A stretch of 64,000 nucleotides of DNA from Deinococcus ruber (GTDB lineage Bacteria > Deinococcota > Deinococci > Deinococcales > Deinococcaceae). Below are positions 30,385 through 41,159 of this stretch, in pieces. The stretch lies in contig NZ_BMQL01000016.1 in assembly GCF_014648095.1 (NCBI RefSeq), positions 1 through 64,000 of the forward strand, given 5' to 3'. Every line of letters starts with the position of its first letter. Position 1 is the first letter of the stretch. The translations under genes and the position numbers were made by a program. Below the pieces are notes generated by a model, which was not told where the DNA came from, searched no databases, and saw only the letters and a list, made by a program, of their open reading frames with translations.

Positions 30385-31461
30385 TCAGCCTTCGGTCAGC
30401 GCTTCAGCCCGCACTTCGTCGGCCTGCACGCCCTTGGGCCGCATGGAAACCGAGTCGGGGCGGGGGGCGGCGCAGCTTCCACGCACGATCAGCTGTGCGG
30501 GAAACACGACGTCGTGGGTGTATTCCTCGCCGCTGAGCGCTGCCAGCGTCATCTGAACGGCGGCGCGGGCCATGTCGGCGGCGGGTTGCTCCAGCGCAGT
30601 AATGCCCGGACTGACCAGCCCCATCCACGAGTAGTTGTCGAAGGTCAGCAGCGATACGTCGCCCGGCACGCTGATATTCAGTTCCTGAAGGGCGCGGTAG
30701 CACCCTGCCGCACTCGCGCCCGTCAGCGCAAACAGGGCGGTCGGCGGCTGCGGCAGACGCATCACGTTCAGGGTGTACTGGTACGCGTTGTCCTCGGTCA
30801 GGAACATCACCTGCTCGTACTCGGGGTAGGCGCTCAGGCCCACCTCGGCCATCGCTTCCGGAAAGGTGTACGACCGCGCTTCCGGGTGCATCTGCTGATC
30901 GAATTTGCCGGTCGCGGCAATGCGGCGGTGCCCCAGCGAATGCAGATACCGCACGCCCTCGCGCACAGCGCCGGGATTGTCGAGCATGACAGACGGATAC
31001 GGCGTGCCCGGTGAGCAGTAATCGATCTGGGCGATAAACACGCCGCGTTCGTGCAGCCTCGCCAGATAGTCGCGGCTCTTGTTGCCGTAGCCGGGGCGCA
31101 GAATCAGGGCGTCGATGCGCTGACCGTACAGCAGTTTCAGCTCGGCGAGTTCCTGCTCGCTCTGATATTCGTTCTCGGTCAGCAGCATGTTGTAACCGTT
31201 TCGCCGCAGTTCGACGCTCAGGGTGCGTGCCAGCTGGGCAAAAAACGGTTCGATGATCGATCCCAGCATCACGCCCACCGTGCGGCTTTGTCCGGCCCGC
31301 AGCGCTCCGGCCCGCAGGTCGGGTTCGTAATGAAGCTCGGCAATGGCGTCCTGAACGCGCCGCAGCGTGTCTGGATGAAGTTTCTCAGGCTCTTTGATGG
31401 CGCGTTTGGCGGTGGTCGCCGAAACGCCTGCCAGAAGGGCCACGTCGGTAATGCTGGTCAC
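30385..31461 (-). CDS. LacI-family regulator of the polyol cluster
   Basis: A 358-residue repressor: the HTH is ITDVALLAGVSATTAKRAIKEP at the N-terminus, followed by a PBP1-like sensor (AVGVMLGSIIEPFFAQ-like entry, GFDN-equivalent LLTFDNYSWMGLVSPG). It starts with GTG at 31461; TAGAAT on the minus strand ends 6 nt before it, so the message is probably leaderless. Divergent from the polyol binding protein; it likely binds the TAGACA/TGTCTA palindrome over that promoter. The C-terminus (CAAPRPDSVSMRPKG) is a poorly conserved tail. Confidence 0.9.
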   Translation of the reverse strand: MTSITDVALLAGVSATTAKRAIKEPEKLHPDTLRRVQDAIAELHYEPDLRAGALRAGQSRTVGVMLGSIIEPFFAQLARTLSVELRRNGYNMLLTENEYQSEQELAELKLLYGQRIDALILRPGYGNKSRDYLARLHERGVFIAQIDYCSPGTPYPSVMLDNPGAVREGVRYLHSLGHRRIAATGKFDQQMHPEARSYTFPEAMAEVGLSAYPEYEQVMFLTEDNAYQYTLNVMRLPQPPTALFALTGASAAGCYRALQELNISVPGDVSLLTFDNYSWMGLVSPGITALEQPAADMARAAVQMTLAALSGEEYTHDVVFPAQLIVRGSCAAPRPDSVSMRPKGVQADEVRAEALTEG

Positions 31462-31467
31462 GTGGTC

Positions 31468-31473
31468 ATTCTA
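31468..31473 (-). promoter_or_regulatory. -10 box of a leaderless lacI-type gene
   Basis: TAGAAT on the minus strand lies 6 nt before the GTG start codon, leaving no room for a Shine-Dalgarno. No clear -35 is seen. Confidence 0.45.
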
Positions 31474-31559
31474 GACTCCCAGACTTCGGCAGGTGTTCAA
31501 CGTGAAGTGGTCGACAATGGACACGTGACCATGTGTGAACTTAGTCCAATTATTTTCCG

Positions 31560-31588
31560 TAGACAAACCCTGTCTAAAGACTTACTGT
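31560..31588 (+). promoter_or_regulatory. Polyol operon promoter with palindromic operator
   Basis: TAGACA (31560-31565), 17-nt spacer, TACTGT (31583-31588). TAGACA and TGTCTA (31571-31576) form a 17-bp inverted repeat covering the -35 and part of the spacer, the same layout as at the beta-glucoside promoter. A second, looser repeat, TGGAC/GTCCA, spans 31518-31548. Confidence 0.65.
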
Positions 31589-31748
31589 ATGGGCACGAGT
31601 CCATTCGCTGCCTGAGCCACCGAAGCGCTAGTTATCGGTGCGTATCAGTTCGTCATCCTGTGTGCCTGTGACGCCTCCTCTCGGCGTGACGGCGGCATGG
31701 TACGACTCGTGGCCGATCCTGCACCGTTTGTTCTTCCCTGGAGGCTCT

Positions 31749-33077
31749 ATGAAACGATTTGCCCTGCTTTCCGCCCTTCTCGTCGGCACCGCCGCACAGG
31801 CCGCGACCATTACCATCGCCACCGTCAACAACCCCGACATGGTGACGATGCAGAAACTGACGCCCGAGTTCACCAAGAAGTACCCCGATATTCAGGTGAA
31901 ATGGGTGGTGCTGCCCGAGAACGAGCTGCGTCAGAAGGTCACGCTCGACGTGGCGAGCGGTGCAGGCAGCTTCGACGTGGCGACGGTGGGCGCATACGAG
32001 GTGCCGATCTGGGCCAAGAACGGCTGGCTGAACCCGCTGACCCCGATGTTCGCCAAGGACGCGGCCATTGCCAAGGCCTACAACCTCAACGACATCATTC
32101 CTGGCGTTCGCGGCGCTCTGACGGTGGGCGGCAACCTGTACGCCGTGCCCTTCTACGCCGAGAGCAGCATGACCTTCTACAACAAAGACCTGTTCAAGAA
32201 GGCCGGGATCACCATGCCCGTGCAACCTACCTGGCAGCAGGTACAGGGCTTTGCCGCCAAGATCAACGATCCCAAGAACGGCGTGTACGGCATCTGTCTG
32301 CGCGGACTGCCGGGCTGGGGCGAGAACATGGCGTTCTTCACCACCATGGTCAACACCTTCGGCGGACGCTGGTACGACAACAACTGGCAGGCGCAGCTCA
32401 ATAGCCCCGCCTGGAAGACCGCTCTGAACTTCTACGTCGACATGATGAAGAAGTCCGGCCCTCCCGGAGCCACCTCCAACGGCTTCACCGAGAACCTGAC
32501 CCTGATGAGCCAGGGCAAGTGCGGAATGTGGGTCGATGCCACCGTCGCCGCCGGCCTTCTGAGCGACGCCAGCAGCAGCAAGATCGTCAACAGCGTCGGC
32601 TTTGCCAATGCGCCCGTTGGCCCCGGCACCACGCGTGGTAACCACTGGTACTGGAGCTGGAACCTGGCGATTCCCAAGAGCACCAAGCAGGCCGACGCCG
32701 CCTTCAAGTTCCTGACCTGGGCCACCAGCAAGGAGTACATTGCGCTGGTCGCCAAAACCAAGGGCAACTGGGCTGCCGTGCCCCCAGGCACCCGCACCAG
32801 CACCTACACCAACGCCGCCTACAAGAAGGCCGCCGGAGCGTTCAGCAGCCTGGTTCAGAACGCCATCAACAGCGCTGACGTCACCAAGGCCACCAAAGAC
32901 GCGGTTCCTTACACCGGCATTCAGTACGTCGCCATCCCCGAATTCCAGGCGCTGGGCACCCAGGTCGGTCAGTACGTCGCCGGAGCACTCAGCGGTCAGA
33001 CCACCGTCGATCAGGCGCTGACCCAGGCGCAGGACGCTGCCAACAAGGTCGCCAAGGACGGGAAGTACCAGAAGTAA
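31749..33077 (+). CDS. Polyol/sugar ABC transporter substrate-binding protein
   Basis: A 442-residue exported binding protein. Signal peptide: MKRFALLSALLVGTAAQA. The mature protein has TITIATVNNPDMVTMQKLTP, YAVPFYAESSMTFYNKDLF, GICLRGLPGWGENMAFF and NHWYWSWNLAIPKSTKQADA, reminiscent of the sorbitol/mannitol (SmoE/MtlE) binding proteins. The ATG at 31749 follows GGAGG. Together with two permeases and three polyol-type dehydrogenases it defines a polyol uptake operon. Confidence 0.9.
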   Translation: MKRFALLSALLVGTAAQAATITIATVNNPDMVTMQKLTPEFTKKYPDIQVKWVVLPENELRQKVTLDVASGAGSFDVATVGAYEVPIWAKNGWLNPLTPMFAKDAAIAKAYNLNDIIPGVRGALTVGGNLYAVPFYAESSMTFYNKDLFKKAGITMPVQPTWQQVQGFAAKINDPKNGVYGICLRGLPGWGENMAFFTTMVNTFGGRWYDNNWQAQLNSPAWKTALNFYVDMMKKSGPPGATSNGFTENLTLMSQGKCGMWVDATVAAGLLSDASSSKIVNSVGFANAPVGPGTTRGNHWYWSWNLAIPKSTKQADAAFKFLTWATSKEYIALVAKTKGNWAAVPPGTRTSTYTNAAYKKAAGAFSSLVQNAINSADVTKATKDAVPYTGIQYVAIPEFQALGTQVGQYVAGALSGQTTVDQALTQAQDAANKVAKDGKYQK

Positions 33078-33143
33078 GCTCTTCGCTCTTCAGCCGTCAG
33101 CGTTCAGCAACAGATGTTCGCTGAATGTGGCGGCTGAATTTTT
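33078..33143. repeat. Heptamer run with terminator-like hairpin (E7)
   Basis: Directly after the stop, 7-mers GCTCTTC, GCTCTTC, AGCCGTC, AGCGTTC lead into a hairpin: TTCAGCCG (33089-33096) pairs with CGGCTGAA (33131-33138), with an inner TTCAGC-AACA / TGTT-GCTGAA stem, followed by TTTTT. It looks like an attenuator or terminator between binding protein and permeases, and shares AACAGATG with the E4 core. Confidence 0.6.
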
Positions 33144-33238
33144 CTCCAGCGTGCTCGTCCGTGCTGTCTGCCTGGTTCGCAGCCCTTCCTGACGCCCCCC
33201 CCTCGTTCCGTTGTCTCGACATGCCGCAAGGAGGCTCC

Positions 33239-34159
33239 ATGACGGCCCAAGCCATTCCCGCCAGTAGCCCGCCCACCACCCGGCAGGGCTTTCGCTTTAC
33301 TCCCTCGGTCATGATGTGGCCCGCGCTGCTGTACCTGATCCTGACCACTCAGGCCCCATTTTTCCTGACGATCTATTACAGCTTCTTTCAGCGCAATTTG
33401 CAGTTACCCATGGCGAGTTATCCCTTCGTGGGCCTCGACAACTACATCGGCCTCTTCAAAGACCCTCAGAACCTGTCGGTGATCTGGAATACCCTGGTGC
33501 TGACGGGCGGCGTCCTCATCATCACGCTGGTGCTGGGCGGCCTGCTGGCGATGCTGCTCAATCGCCCGTTCATGGGCCGCGCCCTGGTCCGCACCATCCT
33601 GATCAGCAGCTTTCTGATCATGCCGGTGGTGACCGCCGTGGTCTGGAAAAATCTGCTGCTCAATTACGACTACGGCTTTTTCTCGTGGCTGATCAAGGCG
33701 CTGGGCGGCTCACCGGTGGCGTGGCTCACGGTGCACCCGATGGCGACTGTCATTACCATGGTCAGCTGGGAATGGACGCCGTTTGCCATGCTGATTCTGC
33801 TGACCGGCCTTCAGAGCCTGCCCGACGACCAGATCGAAGCGGCGCGGCTCGACGGCGCGAATCCCTGGCAGGAATTCCGGCATATCGTGCTGCCACACTG
33901 GACACAGGCGCTGGAAGTGGTGATTCTGCTGGAAACGCTGAACGTGCTTCAGGTGTACGGTGAAATTGCCATCAGTACGGCGGGTGGCCCCGGCGTCGCC
34001 TCGACCAATCTGCCGTATTACATCTCGCAGAAGCTGCTGGTCGAGGGCAATATCGGTGTCGGCAGCGCGGCGGGCGTCGTCGCGGTGATTCTGACGAATC
34101 TGCTGGCCGTTTTCATGCTGCGCTTGATCAACCGCAACACCCAGGTTGGAGGACACTGA
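33239..34159 (+). CDS. Polyol/sugar ABC transporter permease (MalF type)
   Basis: A 306-residue membrane permease with six predicted helices; EAA loop IEAARLDGANPWQEFRHIVLP. The start ATG 33239 follows AAGGAGG; the 38 in-frame codons upstream are leader sequence over the E7 region. Its stop overlaps the next ATG (TGATG). LNVLQVYGEIAISTAGGPG near the end is typical of sorbitol/mannitol permeases. Confidence 0.92.
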   Translation: MTAQAIPASSPPTTRQGFRFTPSVMMWPALLYLILTTQAPFFLTIYYSFFQRNLQLPMASYPFVGLDNYIGLFKDPQNLSVIWNTLVLTGGVLIITLVLGGLLAMLLNRPFMGRALVRTILISSFLIMPVVTAVVWKNLLLNYDYGFFSWLIKALGGSPVAWLTVHPMATVITMVSWEWTPFAMLILLTGLQSLPDDQIEAARLDGANPWQEFRHIVLPHWTQALEVVILLETLNVLQVYGEIAISTAGGPGVASTNLPYYISQKLLVEGNIGVGSAAGVVAVILTNLLAVFMLRLINRNTQVGGH

Positions 34160-35034
34160 TGACCACCGTCGGGACGACAAATTCACAGGCTCCGGCGACC
34201 ACAGCCAACACCCCGAAAAAGAACTCGGGGCAGGCGGGCAAGATTTTCCTGACCTTTCTGACGTATGTGCTGGCCTTCATCTTCTTCTTCCCCGTGCTCT
34301 GGATGCTGCTGACGGCCTTCAAGACCGAAGCACAGGCCGCTGCCATTCCGCCCGTCTTTACGTTTTCACCGATTCTGCATAACTTCAGTATTGCCCTCCA
34401 GACGTATGGCCCGGCCCTGGCAAACTCGCTGATCGCGGCGCTGGGCAGTACGTTGCTGGCGTTTCTGCTGGGCCTGCCCGCCGCCTTTGCGCTGGCGGTG
34501 TATCCGACCAAGCGTGCTCAGGGCGTGCTGTCGTGGATTTTGAGCACCAAATTCATGCCCGCCGTGGGTGTGATCGTGCCGTTGTACCTGCTGTTCTCGC
34601 GCGTTCATCTGCTCGATACGCTGCCCGGCCTGATCATCATGTACACCACCATGAATCTGCCGCTGGTGATCTGGATGATGCACAGTTACATGACCGAAAT
34701 TCCCTTTGCCATTTTCGAGGCAGCCAAAGTGGACGGTGCACCGGTCTGGTGGGAATTCCTGGGAATGGCGCTGCCACTGTCGCTGCCAGGCGTTTCGGCC
34801 ACCGCGCTGCTGGCGATTATTTTTGCCTGGAACGAATCGTTTTTTGCGCTGAACCTGACGACCAGCAACGCCACGCCCCTCAGTATTTTCGTCAAGTCGT
34901 TTCAGGCAGGCGAAAGTCAATTCTGGGCGCAGATCAGCGCCGCTGCCGTGCTGACGGTCTTCCCGGTGATGCTGTTCGGCTGGATTGCTCAGCGCCAGCT
35001 GGTGCGCGGCCTGAGCTTCGGAGCGGTCAAGTAA
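34159..35034 (+). CDS. Polyol/sugar ABC transporter permease (MalG type)
   Basis: A 291-residue permease, partner of the preceding one. EAA loop: FEAAKVDGAPVWWEFLGMALPLS. The N-terminal 30 residues are polar before the first helix (FLTYVLAFIFFFPVLWMLL). STKFMPAVGVIVPLYLL matches the mannitol/sorbitol permease group. No ATPase follows, so a shared ATPase is presumed. A 236-nt gap to the dehydrogenase holds only a ribosome site I can recognise. Confidence 0.92.
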   Translation: MTTVGTTNSQAPATTANTPKKNSGQAGKIFLTFLTYVLAFIFFFPVLWMLLTAFKTEAQAAAIPPVFTFSPILHNFSIALQTYGPALANSLIAALGSTLLAFLLGLPAAFALAVYPTKRAQGVLSWILSTKFMPAVGVIVPLYLLFSRVHLLDTLPGLIIMYTTMNLPLVIWMMHSYMTEIPFAIFEAAKVDGAPVWWEFLGMALPLSLPGVSATALLAIIFAWNESFFALNLTTSNATPLSIFVKSFQAGESQFWAQISAAAVLTVFPVMLFGWIAQRQLVRGLSFGAVK

Positions 35035-35270
35035 TGCTCATCCGCCGTCTTTAGGCCGCGTCTGCGCCGTTCCTGTTCACAGCAGGACCGGAAGGCCGGG
35101 CAGGCTCAGCGGGCGGCGATGACAGGCTCTGGAACGCTCTGCGCTTCAGGGCCTGATTCCTTCAGGACACTTCTGGCTCTCTGATCTGTGCGTCGGCCCG
35201 GCCTGATGGCCGCTGTCGCCCTGAACACGCTTTTCGTCTTCCTGATGTCGGGTTCTTCGGAGGACTCCCT

Positions 35271-36776
35271 ATGGTCAAACTCAATCGTTCTGCCCTGCCT
35301 GCCCTGGGTGATGCTGTCGCCGTTCCCCAGTATCAGCCGCAGCACCTCACGTCCAATATCGTTCACTTCGGTGTCGGCGGCTTTCACCGCTCACACGAGG
35401 CCATGTATCTCGACCGGCTGCTGAATGCCGGGCACGGCAGCGAGTGGGCCATCTGCGGCGTGGGCGTCCTGCCTTCCGATCTCCGGATGCGCGACGTGTT
35501 CGCAGATCAGGACAATCTGTATACCCTGGTTACCAAGTCGCCGGAGGGCGACACCCAGGCCCGCGTGATCGGTGCGGTCAACGCGTTTCTGTTCGCCCCC
35601 GAAGATCCGGAGGCGGTGATCGAGAAGCTCGCAGACCCGGCCACCCGCATCGTGTCGCTCACCGTGACCGAGGGCGGTTACAGCGTCAACAACGCCACGG
35701 GCGAGTTCGACGCTTCCAGCCCCGACCTTCAGCACGACCTCGCGGCAGGCGCAGTCCCCAGAACCGTCTTCGGCTTCGTGACCGAGGGGCTGCGGCGGCG
35801 GCGGGAACGCGGCCTTGCACCGTTCACGGTCATGTCGTGCGACAACATGCAGGGAAACGGCCACGTGGCGCAGCACGCCTTTACCGCCTTCGCCCGGCTG
35901 AAAGACCCGGAACTGGGCGAGTGGGTGGTAAAGGAAGTCGCCTTCCCCAACTCGATGGTTGACCGCATCACGCCCGTGACCACCGATGCCATGCGGGCTG
36001 AAGTCGCCAGCGAATTCGGCATCGAGGACGCCTGGCCGGTGGTGGCCGAGAGCTTCGCGCAGTGGGTGCTGGAAGACCACTTCACGCTCGGGCGGCCCGC
36101 GCTGGACACGGTGGGCGTCCAGCTGGTCAGCGACGTGGAGCCGTATGAGCTGATGAAACTGCGGCTGCTGAACGCCTCGCATCAGGCCATGAGCTATCTG
36201 GGGCTGCTGGCCGGGTACAGCTATGTACACGAACTGTGCCAGCACCCGCTGTTCGTGAAGTTTCTGCTGGACTATATGGAGCGCGAGGCCACGCCCACGC
36301 TGCGGCCCGTGCCGGGCATCGACCTGAACGCCTACCGCCACCAGCTGATCGAACGCTTTGCCAGCACCGCCATTCAGGACACCCTGGCCCGGCAGATCGT
36401 GGACAGCTCGGAGCGGATGCCCAAGTTTCTGCTGCCGGTGGTGCGCGAGCAGCTCGAAGCGGGCGGTGAGATCTCGCACGCGGCTCTGGTCATCGCCGCC
36501 TGGAGCCTGTATCTAGAAGCGGTCAACGAGGGCGGGCGCTTTCCGGCGCTGATCGACCAGCGGGCCGCACAGCTGGCTCAGGCGGTGCGCGGCGAGGCTG
36601 ACCATCCGGGCGCATTTCTGGAACTGACCGACATCTTCGGCGATCTGGGCCAGAACGAGCGCTTCCGGGCCGCGTATCTGGCAGCGCGTGACGACATTCG
36701 CCGTCAGGGGCCGCTGGGTGCGTTGCAGTCTCTGAACGACCAGCAGACGCCCGCCGCTGTGCCCGGCCACCGCTGA
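35271..36776 (+). CDS. mtlK: Mannitol dehydrogenase family protein
   Basis: A 501-residue long-chain polyol dehydrogenase (mannitol 2-dehydrogenase / fructuronate reductase family), which would oxidise D-mannitol or D-arabitol to the ketose with NAD+. N-terminal domain: NIVHFGVGGFHRSHEAMYLD. Catalytic motif: MKLRLLNASHQAMSYLG, with the Lys-x5-Asn-x2-His arrangement of the family. TVTEGGYSVNNATGEFD and VDRITPVTTD also fit. Start ATG 35271 with CGGAGG. Length matches Pseudomonas MtlK (about 490). Substrate between mannitol, arabitol and sorbitol is not decidable. Confidence 0.92.
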   Translation: MVKLNRSALPALGDAVAVPQYQPQHLTSNIVHFGVGGFHRSHEAMYLDRLLNAGHGSEWAICGVGVLPSDLRMRDVFADQDNLYTLVTKSPEGDTQARVIGAVNAFLFAPEDPEAVIEKLADPATRIVSLTVTEGGYSVNNATGEFDASSPDLQHDLAAGAVPRTVFGFVTEGLRRRRERGLAPFTVMSCDNMQGNGHVAQHAFTAFARLKDPELGEWVVKEVAFPNSMVDRITPVTTDAMRAEVASEFGIEDAWPVVAESFAQWVLEDHFTLGRPALDTVGVQLVSDVEPYELMKLRLLNASHQAMSYLGLLAGYSYVHELCQHPLFVKFLLDYMEREATPTLRPVPGIDLNAYRHQLIERFASTAIQDTLARQIVDSSERMPKFLLPVVREQLEAGGEISHAALVIAAWSLYLEAVNEGGRFPALIDQRAAQLAQAVRGEADHPGAFLELTDIFGDLGQNERFRAAYLAARDDIRRQGPLGALQSLNDQQTPAAVPGHR

Positions 36777-36963
36777 CACACGGCTCAGACTGGCTCTTTC
36801 TCCGGCGCTCCGTTCCTCTGGAGAACAAGAACCCGGAAGACCACCGCGCCCGCTGCATACGGCGCACAATCCGACTGTCGTTTATCTCGCTGGCCGCCGT
36901 CGTCTCCAGACATCACCCACAAGGTCAGGCTCACATCCGTTCTTAACTCCAAGGAATCCAACC

Positions 36964-37731
<768 letters not shown>

Positions 37732-37750
37732 GCAGGAGCAGGGAACCGAG

Positions 37751-38836
37751 GTGGATATGACACAGGTAAAGACATCGAAAACCAGCCTTCTGAACGGCAT
37801 CCGTGATCTGAGCTGGGAAGACCGCAGCGTTCCGGCCCCCGGTCCGTTTGAGGTGCGCGTGCAGGTGCAGCGCATCGGCGTGTGCGGCTCGGACGTGCAC
37901 TATTACACCCACGGGCGCATCGGCGGGTTTGTGGTCGAGGCTCCGCTGGTGCTGGGCCACGAGGTCAGCGGCACCGTCGAGGCGGTGGGCGAAGGGGTCA
38001 CGCGCCTGAAGGTGGGCGACCGAGTGGCGCTGGAACCGGGCATTCCCTGCCGCAAATGTGCGTACTGCAAGACCGGACATTACAACCTGTGCCCGTCCAT
38101 GCACTTCATGGCGACGCCGCCTGTCGACGGGGCGCTGTCCGAGTGGGTGATCTGGCCCGAAGACTTCACCTTTGCCATTCCGGATAGCATGAGCCTCGAT
38201 TCGGCGGCGCTGCTGGAACCGCTGGCGGTGGGCGTGTGGGCGGCCCGGCGCGGCGGCGTCAAGATGGGCGACAGCGTGGCGGTCATCGGGGCTGGCCCGA
38301 TTGGCTGCACCACGCTTCAGGCGGCGAAAGCGGCAGGCGCGACGACCATCATCGCGGTCGATCTGGAAGACTTCCGGCTCGATCTGGCCCGTCAACTCGG
38401 AGCCACCCACACCATCAATGCCCGCACCGAAGACCCGGTGCAGCGCATCCGCGAGATCACCTCGGGCCTTACCGGGCTACCGATTTCGCACGGCGGCGTT
38501 GATGTGGCCTTCGAGACGGCGGGCAGCGTGCCGACCTGCCGCATGAGTCTGGAAGCCCCGCGTCCCGGCGGTGTGACGGTGCTGGTGGGTCTGCCGCCCG
38601 TGCCGGAAGTGGCGCTCGATATCGTGAGCGCGGCCAGCCGTGAAACCGATATCCGGGGCATCTTCCGGTATGCCAACTGCTACCCCGCCGCGATTGGACT
38701 GGTGGCGTCGGGCGCGGTGAATCTGGATATTCTGGTCACTCAGCGCTTTGATTTCGGCAACACGCCGGAAGCCTTCGTCTTTGCCGATACCGAACGTGCC
38801 AGGAGCATGAAAGTTATGATCGATGTCAGCAAGTAA
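37751..38836 (+). CDS. Sorbitol/xylitol-type zinc dehydrogenase
   Basis: A 361-residue MDR enzyme of the SORD group that oxidises a polyol (sorbitol or xylitol) to fructose or xylulose. Catalytic zinc: [15 protein letters not shown] and LGHEVSG; structural zinc: [15 protein letters not shown]; substrate loop [14 protein letters not shown]. Rossmann motif: [20 protein letters not shown] 37751 or ATG 37757 may start it; the ATG has GAGG at 5 nt. The 3' end overlaps xylB by 14 nt, so the xylulose made would be phosphorylated by a coupled gene product. Confidence 0.93.
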   Translation: MDMTQVKTSKTSLLNGIRDLSWEDRSVPAPGPFEVRVQVQRIGVCGSDVHYYTHGRIGGFVVEAPLVLGHEVSGTVEAVGEGVTRLKVGDRVALEPGIPCRKCAYCKTGHYNLCPSMHFMATPPVDGALSEWVIWPEDFTFAIPDSMSLDSAALLEPLAVGVWAARRGGVKMGDSVAVIGAGPIGCTTLQAAKAAGATTIIAVDLEDFRLDLARQLGATHTINARTEDPVQRIREITSGLTGLPISHGGVDVAFETAGSVPTCRMSLEAPRPGGVTVLVGLPPVPEVALDIVSAASRETDIRGIFRYANCYPAAIGLVASGAVNLDILVTQRFDFGNTPEAFVFADTERARSMKVMIDVSK

Positions 38837-40334
38837 GTCTGGCTCTGGGCTGCTGCTGGGCATCGATGTCGGCACGGCCAGCAGCAAGGGCGTGCTGGTC
38901 ACGCTGGCGGGTGAGGTGCTGCGAAGTCATGTGCTGCCGCACGGCCTGAGCAACCCGCAGCCGGGCCACTACGAGCAGGACGCCGAACAGGTCTGGTGGC
39001 ACGACGTGCAGGCCATCTGCCGCGAACTGCTGAGCGGCGAATACAGCGGTGACGACGTGGTGAGCGTGGCCCTCAGCGCGATTGGGCCGTGTCTGCTGCC
39101 GCTGGACGCCGCTGGAACGCCGCTGCGCCCCGGCATTCTGTACGGGCTGGATGCGCGGGCGGGCGAGCAGATCGCGGCTCTGGAAACCGAGATCGGCGCG
39201 GTGCAGATCATGGAATTTTCCGGCATGGCGCTCAGCAGTCAGGCGGTCGGCCCCAAGATTCGCTGGCTGCGCGAACAGGAACCGGACATCTGGGCGCAGA
39301 CGCACACCCTGACGAGCGCCAGCAGTTACCTGACGTACCGCCTGACCGGGCGGCATGTGCTCAACCGCCACGAGGCCAGCCATTTCATGCCGCTGTACGA
39401 CCCCGGCACCGGGGAATGGGACGCCCGCTACGAGCAGCATGTCGGCCCGGTTTCGCTGCTGCCCGCGCTGGGCTGGAGCGACGAACTGGCCGGACACGTG
39501 ACCGAGGCGGCATCGGCCCTGACCGGGCTGCGGGCCGGAACGCCCGTGGCGGTGGGAGCGGTGGACGCGCTCAGCGAGGCGCTCAGCGTGGGCGTGACGC
39601 GCCCCGGCGACCTGATGATCATGTACGGCAGCACCACGTTCTTCATTCTGGTGCAGGACGCGCCCACACCCTCAGAGACGCTCTGGACGGTGGGCGGCGC
39701 GTATGCGGGCCAGTTCAATCTGGCGGCGGGCATGAGCACCACCGGCAACCTGACCGGCTGGTTCCAGCGCGAACTGGCCCCTGGCAGCAGCTACGGCGAG
39801 TTGTTCGCGGCGGCCAGCCAGATTCCGGCGGGCGCAGATGGCCTGCTGATGTTGCCGTATTTCAGCGGCGAGCGCACGCCCATCAACGACCCGCAGGCAC
39901 GCGGCGTGGTGGCGGGTCTGACGCTGGCGCATACCCGTGACCACCTGTTCAGAGCGGTGCTGGAAGGCGTGGGGTACGGTGTGCGGCACAATCTGGAAAC
40001 CTTCACGGAACTGGGGTCTGCGCTGCGGCGGGTGGTGGCCGTGGGCGGCGGCGCACAGACCGATACCTGGTTGCAGATCGTCTCCGATATCAGCGGCGTG
40101 GTGCAGGAAGTTCCGGCCACCACCATCGGGGCGAGCTACGGCGACGCCTTTTTAGCGGGGCTGGCAGCGGGCAAACTTCACAGAGACGACCTCGACACCT
40201 GGGTCAAACCGGGGCGCACCATCCGGCCCGACCCCTCGAAGGCGGCGCTGTACGATCATCTGTTCGGGCTGTACAAGACGCTGTATACCCAGACCAGAGC
40301 GCTGGTTCACGAACTGGCTGCCGGGCCGGGCTGA
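38823..40334 (+). CDS. xylB: Xylulokinase (FGGY family)
   Basis: A 503-residue carbohydrate kinase phosphorylating D-xylulose to xylulose-5-phosphate for the pentose phosphate pathway. N-terminal phosphate loop: LLLGIDVGTASSKGVLV; HYEQDAEQVWW; central ALSAIGPCLLPLD; C-terminal VVAVGGGAQTDTWLQIVSDI (FGGY adenosine motif) and ASYGDAFLAGLAAG. Start ATG 38823 lies within the end of the dehydrogenase gene. Another ketose, such as ribulose, cannot be excluded, but the pairing with a xylitol/sorbitol-type dehydrogenase supports xylulose. Confidence 0.9.
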   Translation: MSASKSGSGLLLGIDVGTASSKGVLVTLAGEVLRSHVLPHGLSNPQPGHYEQDAEQVWWHDVQAICRELLSGEYSGDDVVSVALSAIGPCLLPLDAAGTPLRPGILYGLDARAGEQIAALETEIGAVQIMEFSGMALSSQAVGPKIRWLREQEPDIWAQTHTLTSASSYLTYRLTGRHVLNRHEASHFMPLYDPGTGEWDARYEQHVGPVSLLPALGWSDELAGHVTEAASALTGLRAGTPVAVGAVDALSEALSVGVTRPGDLMIMYGSTTFFILVQDAPTPSETLWTVGGAYAGQFNLAAGMSTTGNLTGWFQRELAPGSSYGELFAAASQIPAGADGLLMLPYFSGERTPINDPQARGVVAGLTLAHTRDHLFRAVLEGVGYGVRHNLETFTELGSALRRVVAVGGGAQTDTWLQIVSDISGVVQEVPATTIGASYGDAFLAGLAAGKLHRDDLDTWVKPGRTIRPDPSKAALYDHLFGLYKTLYTQTRALVHELAAGPG

Positions 40335-40419
40335 GCGTCCCTTCCTGGAGGCGGCGACCCTAAAGCGCTGCCCAAGTCGGGCTTATCTGCCCCGCTGCAA
40401 AGGCCGTTACCTTTGAGCG

Positions 40420-41073
40420 ATGAACACAGTCAAGGGCGTCATCTTCGATATCGACGGCACGCTGGTCGACAGTAACGATGCCCATACACGTGCATGGGTA
40501 CAGGCTTTTCACAGTGAAGGGCTGGACATTTCCTTCGAAACGGTGCGCCCCCTGATCGGCATGGGCAGCGATCAACTGGTGCCGAAGGTCAGCGGCGTCG
40601 AGAAGGACACGCCCGAATTCAAGCGGCTGGGCGACGCATGGAAGCGGCATTTCCAGAGCGAAGAACTGCCACATCTGAAGGGCCAGCCGGGAGCGCGTTC
40701 GCTGCTGCTGGCTCTTCAGTCACGGGGCCTGAAGCTGATCGTGGGCACTTCTGCCGATGAAGCGCTGGTCGGAGACCTGCTGAAGATCGCGGGCGTGCAG
40801 GACATCCTGACGCAGCACACCACCGCTTCGGAGGTGGAGGCGTCGAAGCCCGAACCCGACATCGTGCAGGCCGCCGTGAAAAAGCTCGGACTGCCGCCTA
40901 GTGAGGTGCTGATGGTGGGCGACACGCCGTTTGACGTGGAAAGTGCCGGAAAAGCGGGCGTGAAAACGGTCTTTTTGCGCTGCGGAGGCGATGACCGCAC
41001 TCAGCATGCTGCCGCCGTCTATGATTCCCCGCAGGACTTCCTCGATCATCTGGACAGTTCGCCGCTGGCCTGA
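40420..41073 (+). CDS. HAD-family phosphatase (beta-phosphoglucomutase-like)
   Basis: A 217-residue HAD-IA hydrolase. Motif I FDIDGTLVDSN (nucleophile and acid/base Asp), motif II GTSADEAL region, motif III KPEPDIVQAAVKKLG, motif IV MVGDTPFDVESAGKAGV. The cap is helical (residues about 18-85). It probably dephosphorylates a small sugar phosphate, fitting its place at the end of the polyol operon, 85 nt after xylB. True substrate unknown. Confidence 0.88.
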   Translation: MNTVKGVIFDIDGTLVDSNDAHTRAWVQAFHSEGLDISFETVRPLIGMGSDQLVPKVSGVEKDTPEFKRLGDAWKRHFQSEELPHLKGQPGARSLLLALQSRGLKLIVGTSADEALVGDLLKIAGVQDILTQHTTASEVEASKPEPDIVQAAVKKLGLPPSEVLMVGDTPFDVESAGKAGVKTVFLRCGGDDRTQHAAAVYDSPQDFLDHLDSSPLA

Positions 41074-41159
41074 AGGCCGATTCTAAGCAGAGCGGGTGGC
41101 TGTCTCACAGCGCCGCCGATCTTTGCAGGGCATTCCACTTTTCGAAGAGAGGTCGCATC